From Enterobacter cloacae (lineage in GTDB: Bacteria > Pseudomonadota > Gammaproteobacteria > Enterobacterales > Enterobacteriaceae): DNA of 48,910 nucleotides. Below the pieces are notes generated by a model that worked only from the letters and a program-made list of their open reading frames with translations, was not told the DNA's origin and searched no databases. The number at the start of each line of letters is the position of its first letter. The first letter of the stretch is position 1. The position numbers and the translations under genes were made by a program. The stretch spans positions 1-48,910 of the forward strand of contig NZ_JAALCJ010000015.1 of assembly GCF_011078175.1 (NCBI RefSeq). Direction: 5' to 3'. Shown piece by piece: positions 1 through 11,111 of the stretch.

Positions 1-117
1 CTGGCGGCTTTAGCGCGGTGGTCCCACCTGACCCCATGCCGAACTCAGAAGTGAAACGCCGTAGCGCCGATGGTAGTGTGGGGTCTCCCCATGTGAGAGT
101 AGGGAACTGCCAGGCAT
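1..117 (+). rRNA. rrf: 5S ribosomal RNA, 5' end cut by the window
   Basis: The sequence is nearly identical to the enterobacterial 5S rRNA recalled from E. coli. The window opens at about the fourth base of the usual 120-nt molecule, and the 3' end closes the terminal helix at 117. It must be the last gene of an rRNA operon whose 16S and 23S genes lie to the left of the window. No tRNA follows it before the terminator. Confidence 0.97.
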
Positions 118-130
118 CAATTAAGAAGAA

Positions 131-158
131 CCCCGTACCGAAAGGTGCGGGGTTTTTT
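131..158 (+). terminator. Intrinsic terminator of the rRNA operon
   Basis: A 9-bp stem (131-139 with 144-152, one G-U pair) closes on a GAAA tetraloop and is followed by six T residues. It starts 14 bases after the 5S gene, as expected for an rrn terminator. Confidence 0.93.
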
Positions 159-266
159 GCTTTGGGCGCAGCCCCACCGGGTACGCAAGATCCCACTCAC
201 CTCTCCTTGAAACTTTCTCACCTTTCGTTTGCAGACTCGACATTCATACCGTTTCTGGTTATCGTT

Positions 267-298
267 AGCTGTCTGGATGTCTAAACGTTTATACGTAT
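267..298 (+). promoter_or_regulatory. MetJ operator of metA (four tandem met boxes)
   Basis: Four consecutive 8-bp units (267-274, 275-282, 283-290, 291-298) each resemble the met box consensus AGACGTCT. MetJ with S-adenosylmethionine binds such tandem boxes to repress methionine genes. The array ends 19 bases before the metA start, so it would overlap the promoter. The assignment is pattern-based, and the same arrangement is known for E. coli metA. Confidence 0.85.
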
Positions 299-317
299 GC
301 TGTGAGGATTTTAGGTT

Positions 318-1247
318 ATGCCGATTCGGGTGCAGGACGAGCTACCAGCCGTCAATTTCTTGCGTGAAGAGAATGTCTTCGTAATGACAACTTCACGTGC
401 TTCTGGTCAGGAAATTCGCCCGCTGAAGGTGCTGATCCTTAATCTGATGCCAAAGAAGATCGAAACGGAGAACCAGTTCCTGCGTTTGCTTTCGAACTCT
501 CCGCTTCAGGTTGATATTCAGCTGCTACGCATTGATGCGCGTGAGTCACGCAACACTCCTGCTGAGCATCTGAATAACTTCTACTGTAACTTTGACGACA
601 TTCGCGATGAAAACTTCGATGGATTGATCGTCACGGGTGCACCACTGGGTCTGGTGGAATTTAATGACGTAGCCTATTGGCCGCAGATCAGGCAGGTGCT
701 GGAGTGGGCAAAGGATCACGTCACGTCCACTTTGTTTGTCTGTTGGGCGGTGCAGGCCGCACTGAATATCCTCTATGGCATTCCGAAGCAAACCCGCAGT
801 GACAAACTTTCAGGTGTATACGAACACCACATCCTTCACCCACATGCGCTGCTGACGCGTGGTTTTGATGACACTTTCCTGGCCCCGCATTCTCGCTACG
901 CCGATTTTCCGGCACAGCTGATCCGCGATTACACCGACCTGGAAATCCTGGCCGAAACGGAAGACGGCGATGCCTACCTGTTCGCCAGCAAAGACAAACG
1001 CATCGCGTTTGTTACCGGCCATCCTGAGTACGATCCGCACACCCTTGCGTCAGAGTATTTTCGTGACGTTGAAGCGGGCCTGAATCCGGATGTCCCATAC
1101 AACTATTTCCCGAAAAACGATCCACAAAACACGCCTCGGGCAACCTGGCGAAGCCACGGAAATTTGCTGTTCACCAACTGGCTCAACTATTACGTCTATC
1201 AGATTACGCCGTACGATCTTCGCCACATGAATCCGACGCTGGAGTAA
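318..1247 (+). CDS. metA: Homoserine O-succinyltransferase
   Basis: This enzyme transfers a succinyl group from succinyl-CoA to homoserine, the first committed step of methionine synthesis in the cytoplasm. The 309 residues equal the E. coli length. The catalytic cysteine is visible at residue 142 (FVCWAVQA), and the other catalytic pair is H235 and E237 in VTGHPEYDP. The ATG at 318 gives the standard N-terminus [10 protein letters not shown]. The gene stands alone between the rRNA terminator and its own terminator. Four met boxes just upstream predict repression by MetJ. In E. coli yjaA and yjaB separate the rRNA operon from metA; here only about 200 bp do. Confidence 0.98.
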   Translation: MPIRVQDELPAVNFLREENVFVMTTSRASGQEIRPLKVLILNLMPKKIETENQFLRLLSNSPLQVDIQLLRIDARESRNTPAEHLNNFYCNFDDIRDENFDGLIVTGAPLGLVEFNDVAYWPQIRQVLEWAKDHVTSTLFVCWAVQAALNILYGIPKQTRSDKLSGVYEHHILHPHALLTRGFDDTFLAPHSRYADFPAQLIRDYTDLEILAETEDGDAYLFASKDKRIAFVTGHPEYDPHTLASEYFRDVEAGLNPDVPYNYFPKNDPQNTPRATWRSHGNLLFTNWLNYYVYQITPYDLRHMNPTLE

Positions 1248-1292
1248 TCGTCTGCTTTAAACGATCCTAAAGCGTTTCAGCTATTCAAATCA

Positions 1293-1314
1293 GGCACCTT
1301 CGGGTGCTTTTTTT
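1293..1314 (+). terminator. Intrinsic terminator of metA
   Basis: The stem 1294-1298/1303-1307 (GCACC/GGTGC, TTCG loop) is followed by a run of seven T residues, 46 bases after the metA stop. Confidence 0.85.
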
Positions 1315-1394
1315 ATTTCCGAAATCATACTCAACATCTGATAAAACTTTAATTTTATATTTATCAATCTGTTATGGATAAAAATAAATTAAAA

Positions 1395-1415
1395 TGGAAA
1401 TTGTTTTTGATTTTG
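1395..1415 (+). promoter_or_regulatory. Probable IclR operator of the ace operon
   Basis: The stretch beginning TGGAAATTG at 1395 matches the IclR-binding site known upstream of E. coli aceB. IclR represses aceBAK when acetate or fatty acids are absent. It lies 103 bases before the aceB start, in an AT-rich stretch (about 1320-1440) that otherwise shows no gene. A related TGGAAAT motif precedes iclR at 7142. Confidence 0.7.
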
Positions 1416-1517
1416 GAAAAATTATAGATAGTCTTAATTCTGCTGAGCGAAAACCATACAACGATCTTTCGCTCGCATCGGGGGCGTGATTTTGGATCTT
1501 TGATAAGGAGCAGAACG

Positions 1518-3119
1518 ATGACTCAACAGGCAACAACGGTCGATGAACTGGCCTTTAGCCAGCCGGATGGTGAGCAAGAACAGCAAGTTTTAACGGCCGA
1601 AGCGGTAGAGTTTCTGACTGAACTGGTGACCCGCTTTACGCCACAGCGTAATAAGCTGCTAGCGGCACGCATTCATCAACAGCAGGAAATCGATAACGGC
1701 AAGTTGCCAGGGTTTATTTCGGAAACCGCTTCCATTCGACATGGTGAATGGAAAATCCGTGGAATACCTGACGATTTGCAGGATCGTCGCGTGGAGATCA
1801 CCGGCCCGGTAGAGCGCAAAATGGTGATCAACGCCATGAATGCCAACGTCAAAGTGTTTATGGCGGACTTTGAAGATTCCCTCGCGCCGGACTGGCGGAA
1901 AGTTATCGACGGGCAGATCAACCTGCGCGACGCCGTCAACGGCACCATCAGCTATACCAACGAAGCCGGTAAAATTTACCAGCTCAAACCGAATCCGGCG
2001 GTGCTGATCTGCCGCGTACGCGGTCTGCATTTGCCAGAAAAACACGTCACCTGGCGCGGAGAAGCGATTCCGGGCAGCCTGTTCGACTTTGCCCTGTACT
2101 TCTTCCACAACCATAAAAACCTGCTGGCGAAAGGCAGCGGCCCCTATTTCTACCTGCCGAAAACCCAGTCCTGGCAGGAAGCGGCGTGGTGGAGTGAAGT
2201 ATTCAGCTATGCAGAAGACCGCTTCAGCCTGCCGCGCGGCACCATTAAAGCCACGCTTCTGATTGAAACCCTGCCTGCCGTATTCCAGATGCACGAGATA
2301 CTGCATGCGCTGCGCGACCACATTGTGGGCCTGAACTGCGGTCGCTGGGATTACATCTTTAGCTACATTAAAACGCTGAAAAACCATGCCGACCGTGTAT
2401 TGCCGGATCGTCAGGTCGTCACTATGGATAAACCGTTCCTCAGCGCCTACTCGCGCCTGCTGATCAAAACCTGCCACAAGCGCGGTGCCTTTGCGATGGG
2501 CGGTATGGCGGCGTTTATCCCGAGCAAAGACGCAGAGCGTAACAATCAGGTGCTCAACAAGGTGAAAGCCGATAAAGAGCTGGAAGCGCGTAACGGCCAT
2601 GATGGGACGTGGATTGCCCACCCGGGTCTGGCCGATACGGCAATGGAAGTCTTTAACCGTGTACTCGGCGACAACAAAAACCAGCTGTTTGTCACCCGTG
2701 AAGACGATGCGCCAATTGCAGAAGAACAGTTGCTGGCGCCGTGTGCGGGCGAACGCACGGAAGAGGGGATGCGCGCCAACATTCGCGTTGCCGTGCAGTA
2801 CATCGAGGCATGGATTTCAGGCAACGGCTGCGTGCCGATCTACGGCCTGATGGAAGATGCCGCCACGGCGGAAATTTCACGTACCTCCATCTGGCAGTGG
2901 ATCCACCATCAAAAAACGCTCAGCAACGGCAAACCGGTAACCAAAGCCCTGTTCCGTCAGATGCTGGCCGAAGAGATGCGGGTCATCCAGGACGAACTGG
3001 GCGAGCACCGCTTCAGCAGCGGGCGTTTTGACGATGCCGCACGCCTGATGGAGCAAATCACCACCTCTGATGACTTAATCGACTTCCTGACCCTGCCGGG
3101 CTACCGCTTCCTGGCGTAA
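1518..3119 (+). CDS. aceB: Malate synthase A
   Basis: Malate synthase condenses glyoxylate with acetyl-CoA to malate, the second step of the glyoxylate bypass. The protein is 533 residues, the E. coli length. Arg166 in the [10 protein letters not shown] segment, Glu250 in LLIETLPA and the [12 protein letters not shown] signature (271-282) are present. A frame continues upstream to a TTG at 1500, but the ATG at 1518 has an AAGGAG ribosome site 8 bases before it and gives the family N-terminus [11 protein letters not shown]. It is the first gene of aceB-aceA-aceK, 31 bp before aceA, under a probable IclR operator. Confidence 0.98.
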   Translation: MTQQATTVDELAFSQPDGEQEQQVLTAEAVEFLTELVTRFTPQRNKLLAARIHQQQEIDNGKLPGFISETASIRHGEWKIRGIPDDLQDRRVEITGPVERKMVINAMNANVKVFMADFEDSLAPDWRKVIDGQINLRDAVNGTISYTNEAGKIYQLKPNPAVLICRVRGLHLPEKHVTWRGEAIPGSLFDFALYFFHNHKNLLAKGSGPYFYLPKTQSWQEAAWWSEVFSYAEDRFSLPRGTIKATLLIETLPAVFQMHEILHALRDHIVGLNCGRWDYIFSYIKTLKNHADRVLPDRQVVTMDKPFLSAYSRLLIKTCHKRGAFAMGGMAAFIPSKDAERNNQVLNKVKADKELEARNGHDGTWIAHPGLADTAMEVFNRVLGDNKNQLFVTREDDAPIAEEQLLAPCAGERTEEGMRANIRVAVQYIEAWISGNGCVPIYGLMEDAATAEISRTSIWQWIHHQKTLSNGKPVTKALFRQMLAEEMRVIQDELGEHRFSSGRFDDAARLMEQITTSDDLIDFLTLPGYRFLA

Positions 3120-3150
3120 TTCACCACATAACAATATGGAGCATCTGCAC

Positions 3151-4455
3151 ATGAAAACCCGTACCCAACAAATCGAAGAATTACAGAAAGAGTGGACTCA
3201 ACCGCGCTGGGAAGGCATTCGTCGCCCATACAGCGCAGAGGAAGTGGTGAAATTACGCGGCTCTGTCAATCCGGAGTGCACGCTTGCGCAGAACGGTGCG
3301 GCGAAAATGTGGAAGCTGCTGCACGGTGGCTCCAGAAAGGGCTATATCAACAGCCTCGGCGCACTGACTGGTGGTCAGGCATTACAGCAGGCGAAGGCCG
3401 GTATTGAAGCGATTTATCTCTCCGGCTGGCAGGTCGCGGCGGATGCCAACCTGGCCTCCAGTATGTATCCGGATCAGTCCCTCTATCCGGCGAACTCGGT
3501 GCCGTCGGTAGTGGATCGGATCAACAATACCTTCCGCCGTGCGGATCAGATCCAGTGGGCTGCGGGTATCGAACCCCACGATCCGCGTTTTATCGACTAT
3601 TTCCTGCCGATCGTCGCCGATGCGGAAGCCGGTTTCGGCGGCGTGCTGAACGCCTTTGAGCTGATGAAATCGATGATTGAGGCCGGTGCAGCGGCCGTAC
3701 ACTTTGAAGATCAGCTGGCGTCGGTGAAGAAGTGCGGGCATATGGGCGGGAAAGTGTTGGTGCCAACCCAGGAAGCGATCCAGAAGCTGGTTGCCGCGCG
3801 TCTGGCTGCTGACGTGCTCGGCGTGCCGACGCTGGTCATTGCCCGTACCGATGCGGACGCGGCGGATCTGATCACCTCTGACTGCGATCCGTACGACAGT
3901 GAATTCATCACCGGCGAGCGTACCAGCGAAGGGTTCTATCGCACGCATGCCGGTATTGAACAGGCGATCAGCCGCGGCCTGGCGTATGCTCCTTACGCCG
4001 ACCTGGTCTGGTGTGAAACCTCCACGCCGGATCTGGCGATGGCGAAGCGCTTTGCCGATGCGATTCATGCGAAGTATCCGGGCAAGCTGCTGGCCTATAA
4101 CTGTTCGCCGTCCTTCAACTGGCAGAAGAATCTGGATGATAAAACCATCGCCAGCTTCCAGCAGCAGCTGTCAGACATGGGTTACAAGTACCAGTTCATT
4201 ACCCTGGCGGGTATTCACAGCATGTGGTTCAACATGTTCGACCTGGCACATGCTTATGCGCAGGGCGAAGGTATGAAGCACTATGTTGAGAAGGTGCAGC
4301 AGCCAGAATTCGCCGCCGGAAAAGAGGGTTATACCTTCGTTTCTCACCAGCAGGAAGTGGGGACGGGCTACTTCGACAACGTGACGACGATTATTCAGGG
4401 CGGCGCCTCCTCCGTCACCGCCTTAACGGGTTCAACGGAAGAAGCACAGTTCTGA
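3151..4455 (+). CDS. aceA: Isocitrate lyase
   Basis: Isocitrate lyase splits isocitrate into glyoxylate and succinate, bypassing the decarboxylating steps of the citrate cycle. The 434-residue length matches E. coli. The catalytic cysteine is residue 195 in the signature KKCGHMGGK. An in-frame ATG lies at 3136, but the ATG at 3151 gives the conserved start [10 protein letters not shown] and has GGAG 9-12 bases upstream. It is the middle gene of the ace operon. A palindromic repeat element fills most of the space before aceK, which in E. coli is thought to lower aceK expression relative to aceA. Confidence 0.98.
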   Translation: MKTRTQQIEELQKEWTQPRWEGIRRPYSAEEVVKLRGSVNPECTLAQNGAAKMWKLLHGGSRKGYINSLGALTGGQALQQAKAGIEAIYLSGWQVAADANLASSMYPDQSLYPANSVPSVVDRINNTFRRADQIQWAAGIEPHDPRFIDYFLPIVADAEAGFGGVLNAFELMKSMIEAGAAAVHFEDQLASVKKCGHMGGKVLVPTQEAIQKLVAARLAADVLGVPTLVIARTDADAADLITSDCDPYDSEFITGERTSEGFYRTHAGIEQAISRGLAYAPYADLVWCETSTPDLAMAKRFADAIHAKYPGKLLAYNCSPSFNWQKNLDDKTIASFQQQLSDMGYKYQFITLAGIHSMWFNMFDLAHAYAQGEGMKHYVEKVQQPEFAAGKEGYTFVSHQQEVGTGYFDNVTTIIQGGASSVTALTGSTEEAQF

Positions 4456-4462
4456 TGTTTTT

Positions 4463-4560
4463 CCCCTCACCCCGACCCTCTCCCAGAAGGGGCGAGGGGG
4501 AAAACAGATTCGCACCAGACCGTCTCCTCTTCCCTTTGGGGAGAGGGCCAGGGTGAGGGG
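4463..4560 (+). repeat. Pair of inverted REP-like palindromes between aceA and aceK
   Basis: Two copies of a GC-rich palindrome with flanking CCCTCACCC/GGGTGAGGG arms lie in opposite orientations, at 4463-4500 and about 4525-4560. Each folds into a stem of the type CCTCTCCC/GGGAGAGG. The same family recurs between malF and malE (26446-26530) and in the array at the right end of the window (48505-48910). Such elements inside operons usually protect upstream mRNA from 3' decay or reduce expression of the downstream gene. Confidence 0.85.
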
Positions 4561-4573
4561 GGAGGGGGAATAT

Positions 4574-6337
4574 ATGTCGCGTGGTCTGGAATTACTGATT
4601 GCCCAAACTATTTTGCAGGGCTTCGATGCCCAGTATGGTCGTTTTCTGGAAGTCACCTCCGGCGCGCAACAGCGTTTTGAGCACGCTGACTGGCATGCGG
4701 TTCAGCAGGCCATGAAGCAGCGTATCCATCTTTATGACCACCACGTGGGTCTGGTGGTGGAGCAGCTGCGCTGCATTACCGACGGTAAAAGCCCGGATGC
4801 GGAATTTTTACTGCGCGTGAAAGCGCATTACACCCATCTGCTACCGGACTACCCGCGCTTCGAGATTGCGGAGAGCTTTTTCAACTCCGTCTATTGCCGG
4901 TTATTTGACCACCGCTCATTATCTCCTGAGCGGTTATTTATCTTCAGCTCTCAGCCGGAACGCCGCTTCCGTACCATTCCGCGTCCGCTGGCGAAAGATT
5001 TCTTTCCCGATCGCGGCTGGGAAAAGCTCTTGCACCGCGTCTTAACGGATTTACCGCTACGCCTGCCGTGGGAGAATAAAGCGCGCGATATTGGCTATAT
5101 CCATGCACATCTCAATGAAGCCTTCGGCGCCGAGGTACTCAGTCAAAGCCATTTGCAGGTTGCCAACGAGCTTTTCTACCGCAACAAAGCCGCCTGGCTG
5201 GTGGGGAAACTGGTTACGCCGACGGCCATCGTGCCGTTTCTGTTACCGATCCACCGTACCGAAGACGGGGAACTGTTTGTCGATACCTGTCTGACCACCA
5301 GCGCCGAGGCCAGCATCGTATTTGGTTTCGCCCGCTCCTATTTTATGGTTTATGCGCCGTTGCCTGCCGCGCTGGTGGAGTGGCTGCGCGAGATCCTGCC
5401 GGGCAAAACCACCGCCGAGCTGTATATGGCGATTGGCTGTCAGAAGCACGCTAAAACGGAAAGCTATCGGGAATACCTGCGTTATGTCACCACGGCCGAT
5501 GAGCAGTTTATTGAGGCACCCGGCATTCGAGGTATGGTGATGCTGGTGTTTACGCTTCCGGGTTTCGACCGGGTTTTTAAGGTGATTAAAGACCGGTTCG
5601 CGCCGCAGAAAGAGATGACTGCCGCGCACGTTCGTGCCTGCTATCAGCTGGTTAAAGAGCACGATCGCGTCGGGCGTATGGCGGATACTCAGGAATTCGA
5701 AAACTTTGTGCTGAATAAGCAGCAGATCGACCCGGCACTCATGGGACTATTAATGCAGGAAGCGCCCGCGAAAATCACCGATCTTGGCGACAAAATCGTG
5801 ATTAGCCATCTTTATATTGAGCGTCGCATGGTGCCGCTGAACATCTGGCTGGAGCAGTCCGAGGGTCAGGCGCTGCGGGATGCCATTGAAGAGTACGGCA
5901 ACGCGATCCGCCAGCTTGCCGCGGCCAATATTTTTCCGGGCGACATGCTGTTTAAAAACTTTGGCGTTACCCGTCACGGGCGAGTGGTGTTCTACGATTA
6001 CGATGAAATTTGTTACATGACCGAAGTAAATTTCCGCGATATCCCGCCGCCCCGCTATCCGGAAGATGAACTTTCCGGCGAGCCGTGGTACAGCGTCTCG
6101 CCGGGCGATGTGTTTCCCGAAGAGTTTCGCCACTGGCTGTGCGCCGACCCGCGCATCGGGCCGCTATTTGAAGAGATGCATGCCGATCTGTTCCGTGCCA
6201 GCTACTGGCGCGGACTGCAAACGCGGATTAAAAATGGGCACGTGGAAGATGTGTACGCTTACCGCCGCAAGCAGCGGTTTTGCATCCGGTTTAACGAATC
6301 CCACCATACGCCAGCGTTACCTCTTTCGCGGCCTTAA
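4574..6337 (+). CDS. aceK: Isocitrate dehydrogenase kinase/phosphatase
   Basis: AceK phosphorylates and dephosphorylates isocitrate dehydrogenase, steering isocitrate to the glyoxylate bypass or the full citrate cycle. The 587 residues compare with 578 in E. coli. The kinase core is intact: the nucleotide loop region [10 protein letters not shown], the [12 protein letters not shown] segment with the catalytic Asp, and the metal-binding FYDYDE. The start ATG at 4574 gives [11 protein letters not shown]; a GTG-like extension upstream lies inside the repeat. The purine-rich ribosome site GGAGGGGG borders that repeat. The last ~14 residues differ from E. coli because the frame runs 47 bp into the tail of the opposing iclR gene. 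Confidence 0.97.
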   Translation: MSRGLELLIAQTILQGFDAQYGRFLEVTSGAQQRFEHADWHAVQQAMKQRIHLYDHHVGLVVEQLRCITDGKSPDAEFLLRVKAHYTHLLPDYPRFEIAESFFNSVYCRLFDHRSLSPERLFIFSSQPERRFRTIPRPLAKDFFPDRGWEKLLHRVLTDLPLRLPWENKARDIGYIHAHLNEAFGAEVLSQSHLQVANELFYRNKAAWLVGKLVTPTAIVPFLLPIHRTEDGELFVDTCLTTSAEASIVFGFARSYFMVYAPLPAALVEWLREILPGKTTAELYMAIGCQKHAKTESYREYLRYVTTADEQFIEAPGIRGMVMLVFTLPGFDRVFKVIKDRFAPQKEMTAAHVRACYQLVKEHDRVGRMADTQEFENFVLNKQQIDPALMGLLMQEAPAKITDLGDKIVISHLYIERRMVPLNIWLEQSEGQALRDAIEEYGNAIRQLAAANIFPGDMLFKNFGVTRHGRVVFYDYDEICYMTEVNFRDIPPPRYPEDELSGEPWYSVSPGDVFPEEFRHWLCADPRIGPLFEEMHADLFRASYWRGLQTRIKNGHVEDVYAYRRKQRFCIRFNESHHTPALPLSRP

Positions 6338-7118
6338 TCACCAGCGCACCTAACTCGGTTACGCGGTCGTCGGTCATGCGCGAAATCGGCCCGGAGATGG
6401 AAATTGCGGCAAACGGCTCGCGATGCTCGTCAAAGATACAGGCCGCGATGCAGCGTAACCCCAAAGCGTGTTCTTCATCATCAAACGAATAGCCGCGCTT
6501 GCGGGTTAACGCCAGATCCTCTTTCAGATGCACCGGCGAAACCAGCGTGGCATGGGTATAGGCGTGCAGCCCTTTACGATGCAGCAGCCCTGTCACCTGC
6601 TCTTCGCTGAGCTGCGAGAGAAACGCTTTTCCTGCGCCAGAGGCGTGCATCGGCAGCTTGCCGCCAATCGGCGCGGACATGCGCATCAGCTGCGTGCACT
6701 GCACCTGGTCGATGATAATCGCCTGGTGATCGCTCTGATCCAGCACAGCCAGGTTTACCGTCTCGCCGGACTCCTCCATCAGCTTGCGCAGAATCGGGTG
6801 GACAATCGCCAGCAGGTTGCGGCTTTGCAGGAAGCTGCTGCCGACAATAAACGCATGTGCGCCCACCGCCCAGTGTCCCAGTTCACCGACCTGGCGGACA
6901 AAGCCCAGCTGCTGCATGGTGGTCAGCAGGCGGTGCGTGGTGGAGTTCGGCAGGCCAGCCTGCTGGGCCAGCTCCGTCAGGGCCACACTACCCTGCGATT
7001 CGGCTATCCATTCCAGCAGCTTCAGGCCACGCGTCAGGGATTGAACCTGTCCGCCGGGCTGTGCGGCAGGATTGGCAGCAGGTTTTCTGCCGCGTTTAGC
7101 GGGAACAGTCGTAACCAT
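6291..7118 (-). CDS. iclR: Acetate operon repressor IclR
   Basis: IclR represses aceBAK and itself; glyoxylate and pyruvate modulate its binding. The N-terminal winged helix-turn-helix includes [19 protein letters not shown], and the C-terminal effector domain runs from about residue 95 to the end ([19 protein letters not shown]). I chose the ATG at 7118 ([13 protein letters not shown], 275 residues, against 274 in E. coli) because AAGGAG lies 6-11 bases upstream; a longer frame to 7151 has no such support. It is convergent with aceK and overlaps its 3' end by 47 bp. E. coli K-12 has arpA between these genes; it is absent here. Confidence 0.97.
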   Translation of the reverse strand: MVTTVPAKRGRKPAANPAAQPGGQVQSLTRGLKLLEWIAESQGSVALTELAQQAGLPNSTTHRLLTTMQQLGFVRQVGELGHWAVGAHAFIVGSSFLQSRNLLAIVHPILRKLMEESGETVNLAVLDQSDHQAIIIDQVQCTQLMRMSAPIGGKLPMHASGAGKAFLSQLSEEQVTGLLHRKGLHAYTHATLVSPVHLKEDLALTRKRGYSFDDEEHALGLRCIAACIFDEHREPFAAISISGPISRMTDDRVTELGALVIKAAKEVTLAYGGIR

Positions 7119-7141
7119 GACGAACTCCTTTTTCTGTATCG

Positions 7142-7156
7142 TGGAAATCATTTTCG
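7142..7156 (-). promoter_or_regulatory. Probable IclR autoregulatory site
   Basis: The stretch TGGAAATCATTTTCG closely follows the IclR consensus TGGAAATNATTTCCA (13 of 15 positions). It lies 24 bases upstream of the iclR start, where autorepression is expected. Confidence 0.6.
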
Positions 7157-7208
7157 TTTTATTTGGTGTTTTTGCAACCGCTTTCCTGACTGATCGGAGG
7201 AGTGATGG

Positions 7209-7221
7209 TGAACATGTCTCA
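7209..7221 (+). promoter_or_regulatory. Possible MetR site upstream of metH
   Basis: TGAACATGTCTCA has one mismatch to the MetR pattern TGAA-N5-TTCA. MetR activates metH in E. coli. The site is 91 bases before the metH start. This is a short degenerate motif and could be chance. Confidence 0.35.
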
Positions 7222-7311
7222 TGTTACCGCTGTGTGGCTTTTCGACCCTGCGAGATTATGCCAGTATGGAACGCAGCCTTTTGGCCATGTTGAGCGTTGT
7301 CGGGAGCAAGT

Positions 7312-10300
7312 GTGAGCAGCAAAGTAGAGCAACTGCGTGCGCAGTTAAATGAACGAATTCTGGTGCTGGACGGCGGCATGGGCACCATGATCCAGGGTTA
7401 TCGTCTGAGTGAAGACGATTTCCGCGGCGAGCGCTTTGCCGACTGGCCTTGTGACCTGAAAGGAAACAATGACCTGCTGGTGTTGAGCAAACCGTCTGTT
7501 ATCAGGGATATCCACAACGCCTACTTTGAAGCGGGCGCGGATATCGTTGAAACCAACACCTTTAACTCGACAACCATCGCCATGGCGGATTACCAGATGG
7601 AATCCCTGTCGGCGGAGATCAACTTTGAAGCGGCGAAGCTGGCGCGCGCCTGCGCCGACGAATGGACGGCCCGCACGCCGGACAAACCGCGCTACGTTGC
7701 CGGGGTGCTTGGCCCAACCAACCGCACCGCGTCGATTTCTCCGGACGTGAACGATCCAGCATTCCGCAATATCACCTTTGACCAGCTGGTCGCAGCCTAT
7801 CGTGAATCGACCAACGCGCTGGTGGAAGGCGGTTCCGACCTGATCCTGATCGAAACGGTTTTCGACACCCTCAACGCCAAAGCCGCGATATACGCGGTGA
7901 AAGAGGAGTTTGAAGCGCTGGGCGTTGACCTGCCAATCATGATTTCCGGCACCATCACCGACGCCTCGGGGCGCACGCTTTCCGGCCAGACAACCGAAGC
8001 CTTTTATAACTCTCTGCGCCATGCCGAAGCGCTCTCCTTCGGCCTGAACTGCGCGCTGGGGCCGGACGAGCTGCGCCAGTACGTGCAGGAGCTTTCGCGC
8101 ATCGCAGAGTGCTACGTCACCGCGCACCCGAACGCGGGTCTGCCGAACGCGTTTGGTGAATACGATCTCGATGCCGATACCATGGCGGCACAAATCCGCG
8201 AGTGGGCAGAGTCGGGCTTCCTGAACATCGTCGGCGGCTGCTGCGGCACCACGCCGGAGCATATCGCCGCCATGAGCAACGCCGTCGCCGGGCTTCCACC
8301 GCGCAAGCTGCCCGAGCTTCCGGTAGCCTGCCGCCTTTCCGGCCTTGAGCCGTTGACCATCGGCGACGACAGCCTGTTTGTGAACGTGGGTGAGCGTACT
8401 AACGTCACCGGTTCCGCGAAGTTCAAGCGCCTGATTAAAGAAGAGAAGTACAGCGAAGCGCTGGACGTTGCCCGCCAGCAGGTGGAAAGCGGCGCGCAGA
8501 TTATCGATATCAACATGGACGAGGGGATGCTCGACGCCGAGGCGGCGATGGTGCGTTTCCTCAACCTGATCGCCGGCGAGCCGGACATTGCCCGCGTGCC
8601 GATCATGATCGACTCTTCAAAATGGGACGTCATTGAGAAGGGGCTGAAGTGCATTCAGGGCAAAGGCATCGTTAACTCCATCTCAATGAAAGAGGGCGTC
8701 GATACCTTTATCCACCACGCGAAGCTGGTGCGCCGCTACGGTGCCGCCGTGGTGGTGATGGCCTTCGATGAAGTGGGCCAGGCCGATACCCGCGAGCGCA
8801 AAATCGAGATTTGCCGCCGCGCGTACAAAATTTTGACCGAAGAGGTGGGCTTCCCGCCGGAAGACATTATCTTCGACCCGAACATCTTCGCCGTCGCGAC
8901 CGGTATCGAAGAACACAATAACTACGCGCAGGACTTTATCGGCGCGTGTGAAGACATTAAACGCGAATTGCCGCATGCGCTGATCTCCGGCGGCGTATCG
9001 AACGTCTCGTTCTCGTTCCGCGGCAACGACCCGGTGCGCGAAGCGATCCACGCGGTATTCCTTTATTACGCCATCCGCAACGGCATGGACATGGGCATCG
9101 TTAACGCCGGCCAGCTGGCCATTTACGACGACCTCCCTGCCGAGCTGCGCGACGCGGTAGAAGATGTGATCCTTAACCGCCGCGATGACGCCACCGAGCG
9201 CATGCTGGATCTGGCGGAGAAATACCGCGGCAGTAAGTCTGACGACTCTGCCAACGTTCAGCAGGCCGAATGGCGTTCCTGGGACGTGAAAAAACGTCTG
9301 GAATACTCGCTGGTCAAAGGCATTACCGAGTTCATCGAGCAGGACACCGAAGAGGCACGTCAGCAGGCAGCCCGCCCGATTGAAGTGATTGAAGGGCCGC
9401 TGATGGATGGCATGAACGTGGTCGGCGATCTGTTCGGCGAGGGCAAAATGTTCCTGCCGCAGGTGGTAAAATCGGCTCGCGTGATGAAGCAGGCCGTCGC
9501 TTATCTGGAGCCGTTTATCGAGGCCAGCAAAGAGAAAGGCTCCAGCAACGGCAAGATGGTTATCGCCACCGTGAAGGGCGACGTGCACGACATCGGCAAA
9601 AACATTGTTGGCGTGGTATTGCAGTGCAATAACTATGAAATTATCGATCTGGGCGTGATGGTCCCGGCGGATAAAATCCTCAAAACCGCGCGCGAAGTGA
9701 ATGCGGATCTGATTGGTCTTTCCGGGTTGATCACGCCGTCGCTGGACGAAATGGTCAACGTGGCAAAAGAGATGGAGCGCCAGGGCTTCACCATTCCGCT
9801 GCTGATTGGCGGGGCAACCACCTCGAAAGCCCACACGGCGGTGAAAATCGAGCAGAACTACAGTGGGCCGACGGTGTATGTTCAAAATGCCTCGCGCACG
9901 GTGGGCGTGGTCTCCGCGCTGCTGTCCGACACCCAGCGCGATGACTTTGTCGCCCGCACCCGCAAAGAGTATGAAACCGTCCGCATTCAGCATGGACGTA
10001 AGAAACCGCGCACACCGCCGGTTTCGCTTCAGGCGGCGCGCGATAACGATCTGGCGTTCGACTGGTCCAGCTATACGCCGCCGGTCGCGCACCGTCTGGG
10101 CGTGCAGGACGTGACGGCCAGCATCGAAACGCTGCGTAACTACATCGACTGGACGCCGTTCTTCATGACCTGGTCGCTGGCGGGCAAATATCCGCGCATT
10201 CTTGAAGATGAGGTGGTTGGCGTTGAGGCGAAGCGCCTGTTTAAAGATGCCAATGACATGCTCGACAGGCTGAGCGCAGAGAAAGCCCTCAACCCGCGCG

Positions 10301-10995
10301 GCGTGGTGGGGCTGTTCCCGGCGAACCGCGTGGGCGACGACATAGAAATCTACCGCGATGAAACCCGCACCCATGTGCTGGCCGTGAGCCACCATCTGCG
10401 CCAGCAAACCGAGAAAGTGGGCTTTGCCAACTACTGCCTGGCGGATTTCGTCGCACCGAAACTCTCCGGTAAAGCCGACTATATCGGCGCGTTTGCCGTA
10501 ACCGGCGGTCTGGAAGAAGACGCGCTGGCGGATGCGTACGACGCACAGCACGATGATTACAACAAAATCATGGTGAAAGCGATCGCCGATCGCCTGGCGG
10601 AAGCCTTTGCTGAGTACCTCCACGAGCGCGTACGTAAGGTGTACTGGGGCTACGCGGCGAATGAGAACCTCAGTAATGAGGAGCTGATCCGCGAAAACTA
10701 CCAGGGCATTCGTCCGGCGCCAGGCTATCCGGCCTGCCCGGAACACACCGAAAAGGGCACCATCTGGAAACTTCTCGACGTTGAAGCGCATACGGGCATG
10801 AAACTTACCGAGTCGTTCGCCATGTGGCCGGGCGCGTCCGTTTCCGGCTGGTATTTCAGCCACCCGGACAGCAAGTATTTCGCCGTGGCACAGCTTCAGC
10901 GCGATCAGATTGAGGATTACGCCCTGCGTAAAAGTATGAGCGTATCAGAGGTAGAACGCTGGCTGGCGCCGAATTTAGGCTACGACGCAGACTAA
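7312..10995 (+). CDS. metH: Cobalamin-dependent methionine synthase
   Basis: MetH transfers the methyl group of 5-methyltetrahydrofolate to homocysteine through methylcobalamin. The 1227 residues equal the E. coli length. Domains in order: homocysteine-binding (about 1-325) with zinc ligands C247 (GLNCALG) and the GGCCGTT pair near 310; pterin-binding (about 355-620); B12-binding (about 650-895) with DVHDIGKN around His759; and the AdoMet-dependent reactivation domain to the end ([12 protein letters not shown]). The start is GTG at 7312 (VSSKVEQL, with GGGAG nearby upstream), the start used in E. coli; a longer frame from a TTG at 7297 is less likely. It is transcribed divergently from iclR. 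Confidence 0.98.
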   Translation: MSSKVEQLRAQLNERILVLDGGMGTMIQGYRLSEDDFRGERFADWPCDLKGNNDLLVLSKPSVIRDIHNAYFEAGADIVETNTFNSTTIAMADYQMESLSAEINFEAAKLARACADEWTARTPDKPRYVAGVLGPTNRTASISPDVNDPAFRNITFDQLVAAYRESTNALVEGGSDLILIETVFDTLNAKAAIYAVKEEFEALGVDLPIMISGTITDASGRTLSGQTTEAFYNSLRHAEALSFGLNCALGPDELRQYVQELSRIAECYVTAHPNAGLPNAFGEYDLDADTMAAQIREWAESGFLNIVGGCCGTTPEHIAAMSNAVAGLPPRKLPELPVACRLSGLEPLTIGDDSLFVNVGERTNVTGSAKFKRLIKEEKYSEALDVARQQVESGAQIIDINMDEGMLDAEAAMVRFLNLIAGEPDIARVPIMIDSSKWDVIEKGLKCIQGKGIVNSISMKEGVDTFIHHAKLVRRYGAAVVVMAFDEVGQADTRERKIEICRRAYKILTEEVGFPPEDIIFDPNIFAVATGIEEHNNYAQDFIGACEDIKRELPHALISGGVSNVSFSFRGNDPVREAIHAVFLYYAIRNGMDMGIVNAGQLAIYDDLPAELRDAVEDVILNRRDDATERMLDLAEKYRGSKSDDSANVQQAEWRSWDVKKRLEYSLVKGITEFIEQDTEEARQQAARPIEVIEGPLMDGMNVVGDLFGEGKMFLPQVVKSARVMKQAVAYLEPFIEASKEKGSSNGKMVIATVKGDVHDIGKNIVGVVLQCNNYEIIDLGVMVPADKILKTAREVNADLIGLSGLITPSLDEMVNVAKEMERQGFTIPLLIGGATTSKAHTAVKIEQNYSGPTVYVQNASRTVGVVSALLSDTQRDDFVARTRKEYETVRIQHGRKKPRTPPVSLQAARDNDLAFDWSSYTPPVAHRLGVQDVTASIETLRNYIDWTPFFMTWSLAGKYPRILEDEVVGVEAKRLFKDANDMLDRLSAEKALNPRGVVGLFPANRVGDDIEIYRDETRTHVLAVSHHLRQQTEKVGFANYCLADFVAPKLSGKADYIGAFAVTGGLEEDALADAYDAQHDDYNKIMVKAIADRLAEAFAEYLHERVRKVYWGYAANENLSNEELIRENYQGIRPAPGYPACPEHTEKGTIWKLLDVEAHTGMKLTESFAMWPGASVSGWYFSHPDSKYFAVAQLQRDQIEDYALRKSMSVSEVERWLAPNLGYDAD

Positions 10996-11017
10996 CGTCA
11001 CTTTTCCTTACAACAAA

Positions 11018-11047
11018 CAGGGCACCGCTAAGGTGCCCTGTCTCTTT
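11018..11047 (+). terminator. Intrinsic terminator of metH
   Basis: A perfect 9-bp stem (11018-11026 with 11032-11040) has a short loop and is followed by a pyrimidine/T-rich tail (TCTCTTTCTT). Confidence 0.8.
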
Positions 11048-11111
11048 CTTACGTTTAAACCCTTATACTGAACCTCAGGAATACGAATAACGATAAGGAG
11101 GAATGCCTACC

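Noticed and set aside
1659..2621. A 320-codon minus-strand open frame inside aceB
   Set aside because: It is antisense to a complete, conserved aceB and shows no domain pattern.
8683..10863. A long open frame of 726 codons on the minus strand within metH
   Set aside because: It is a shadow of the GC-rich metH coding strand; composition is biased (His, Val, Arg rich), it lacks family features, and metH is complete and conserved.
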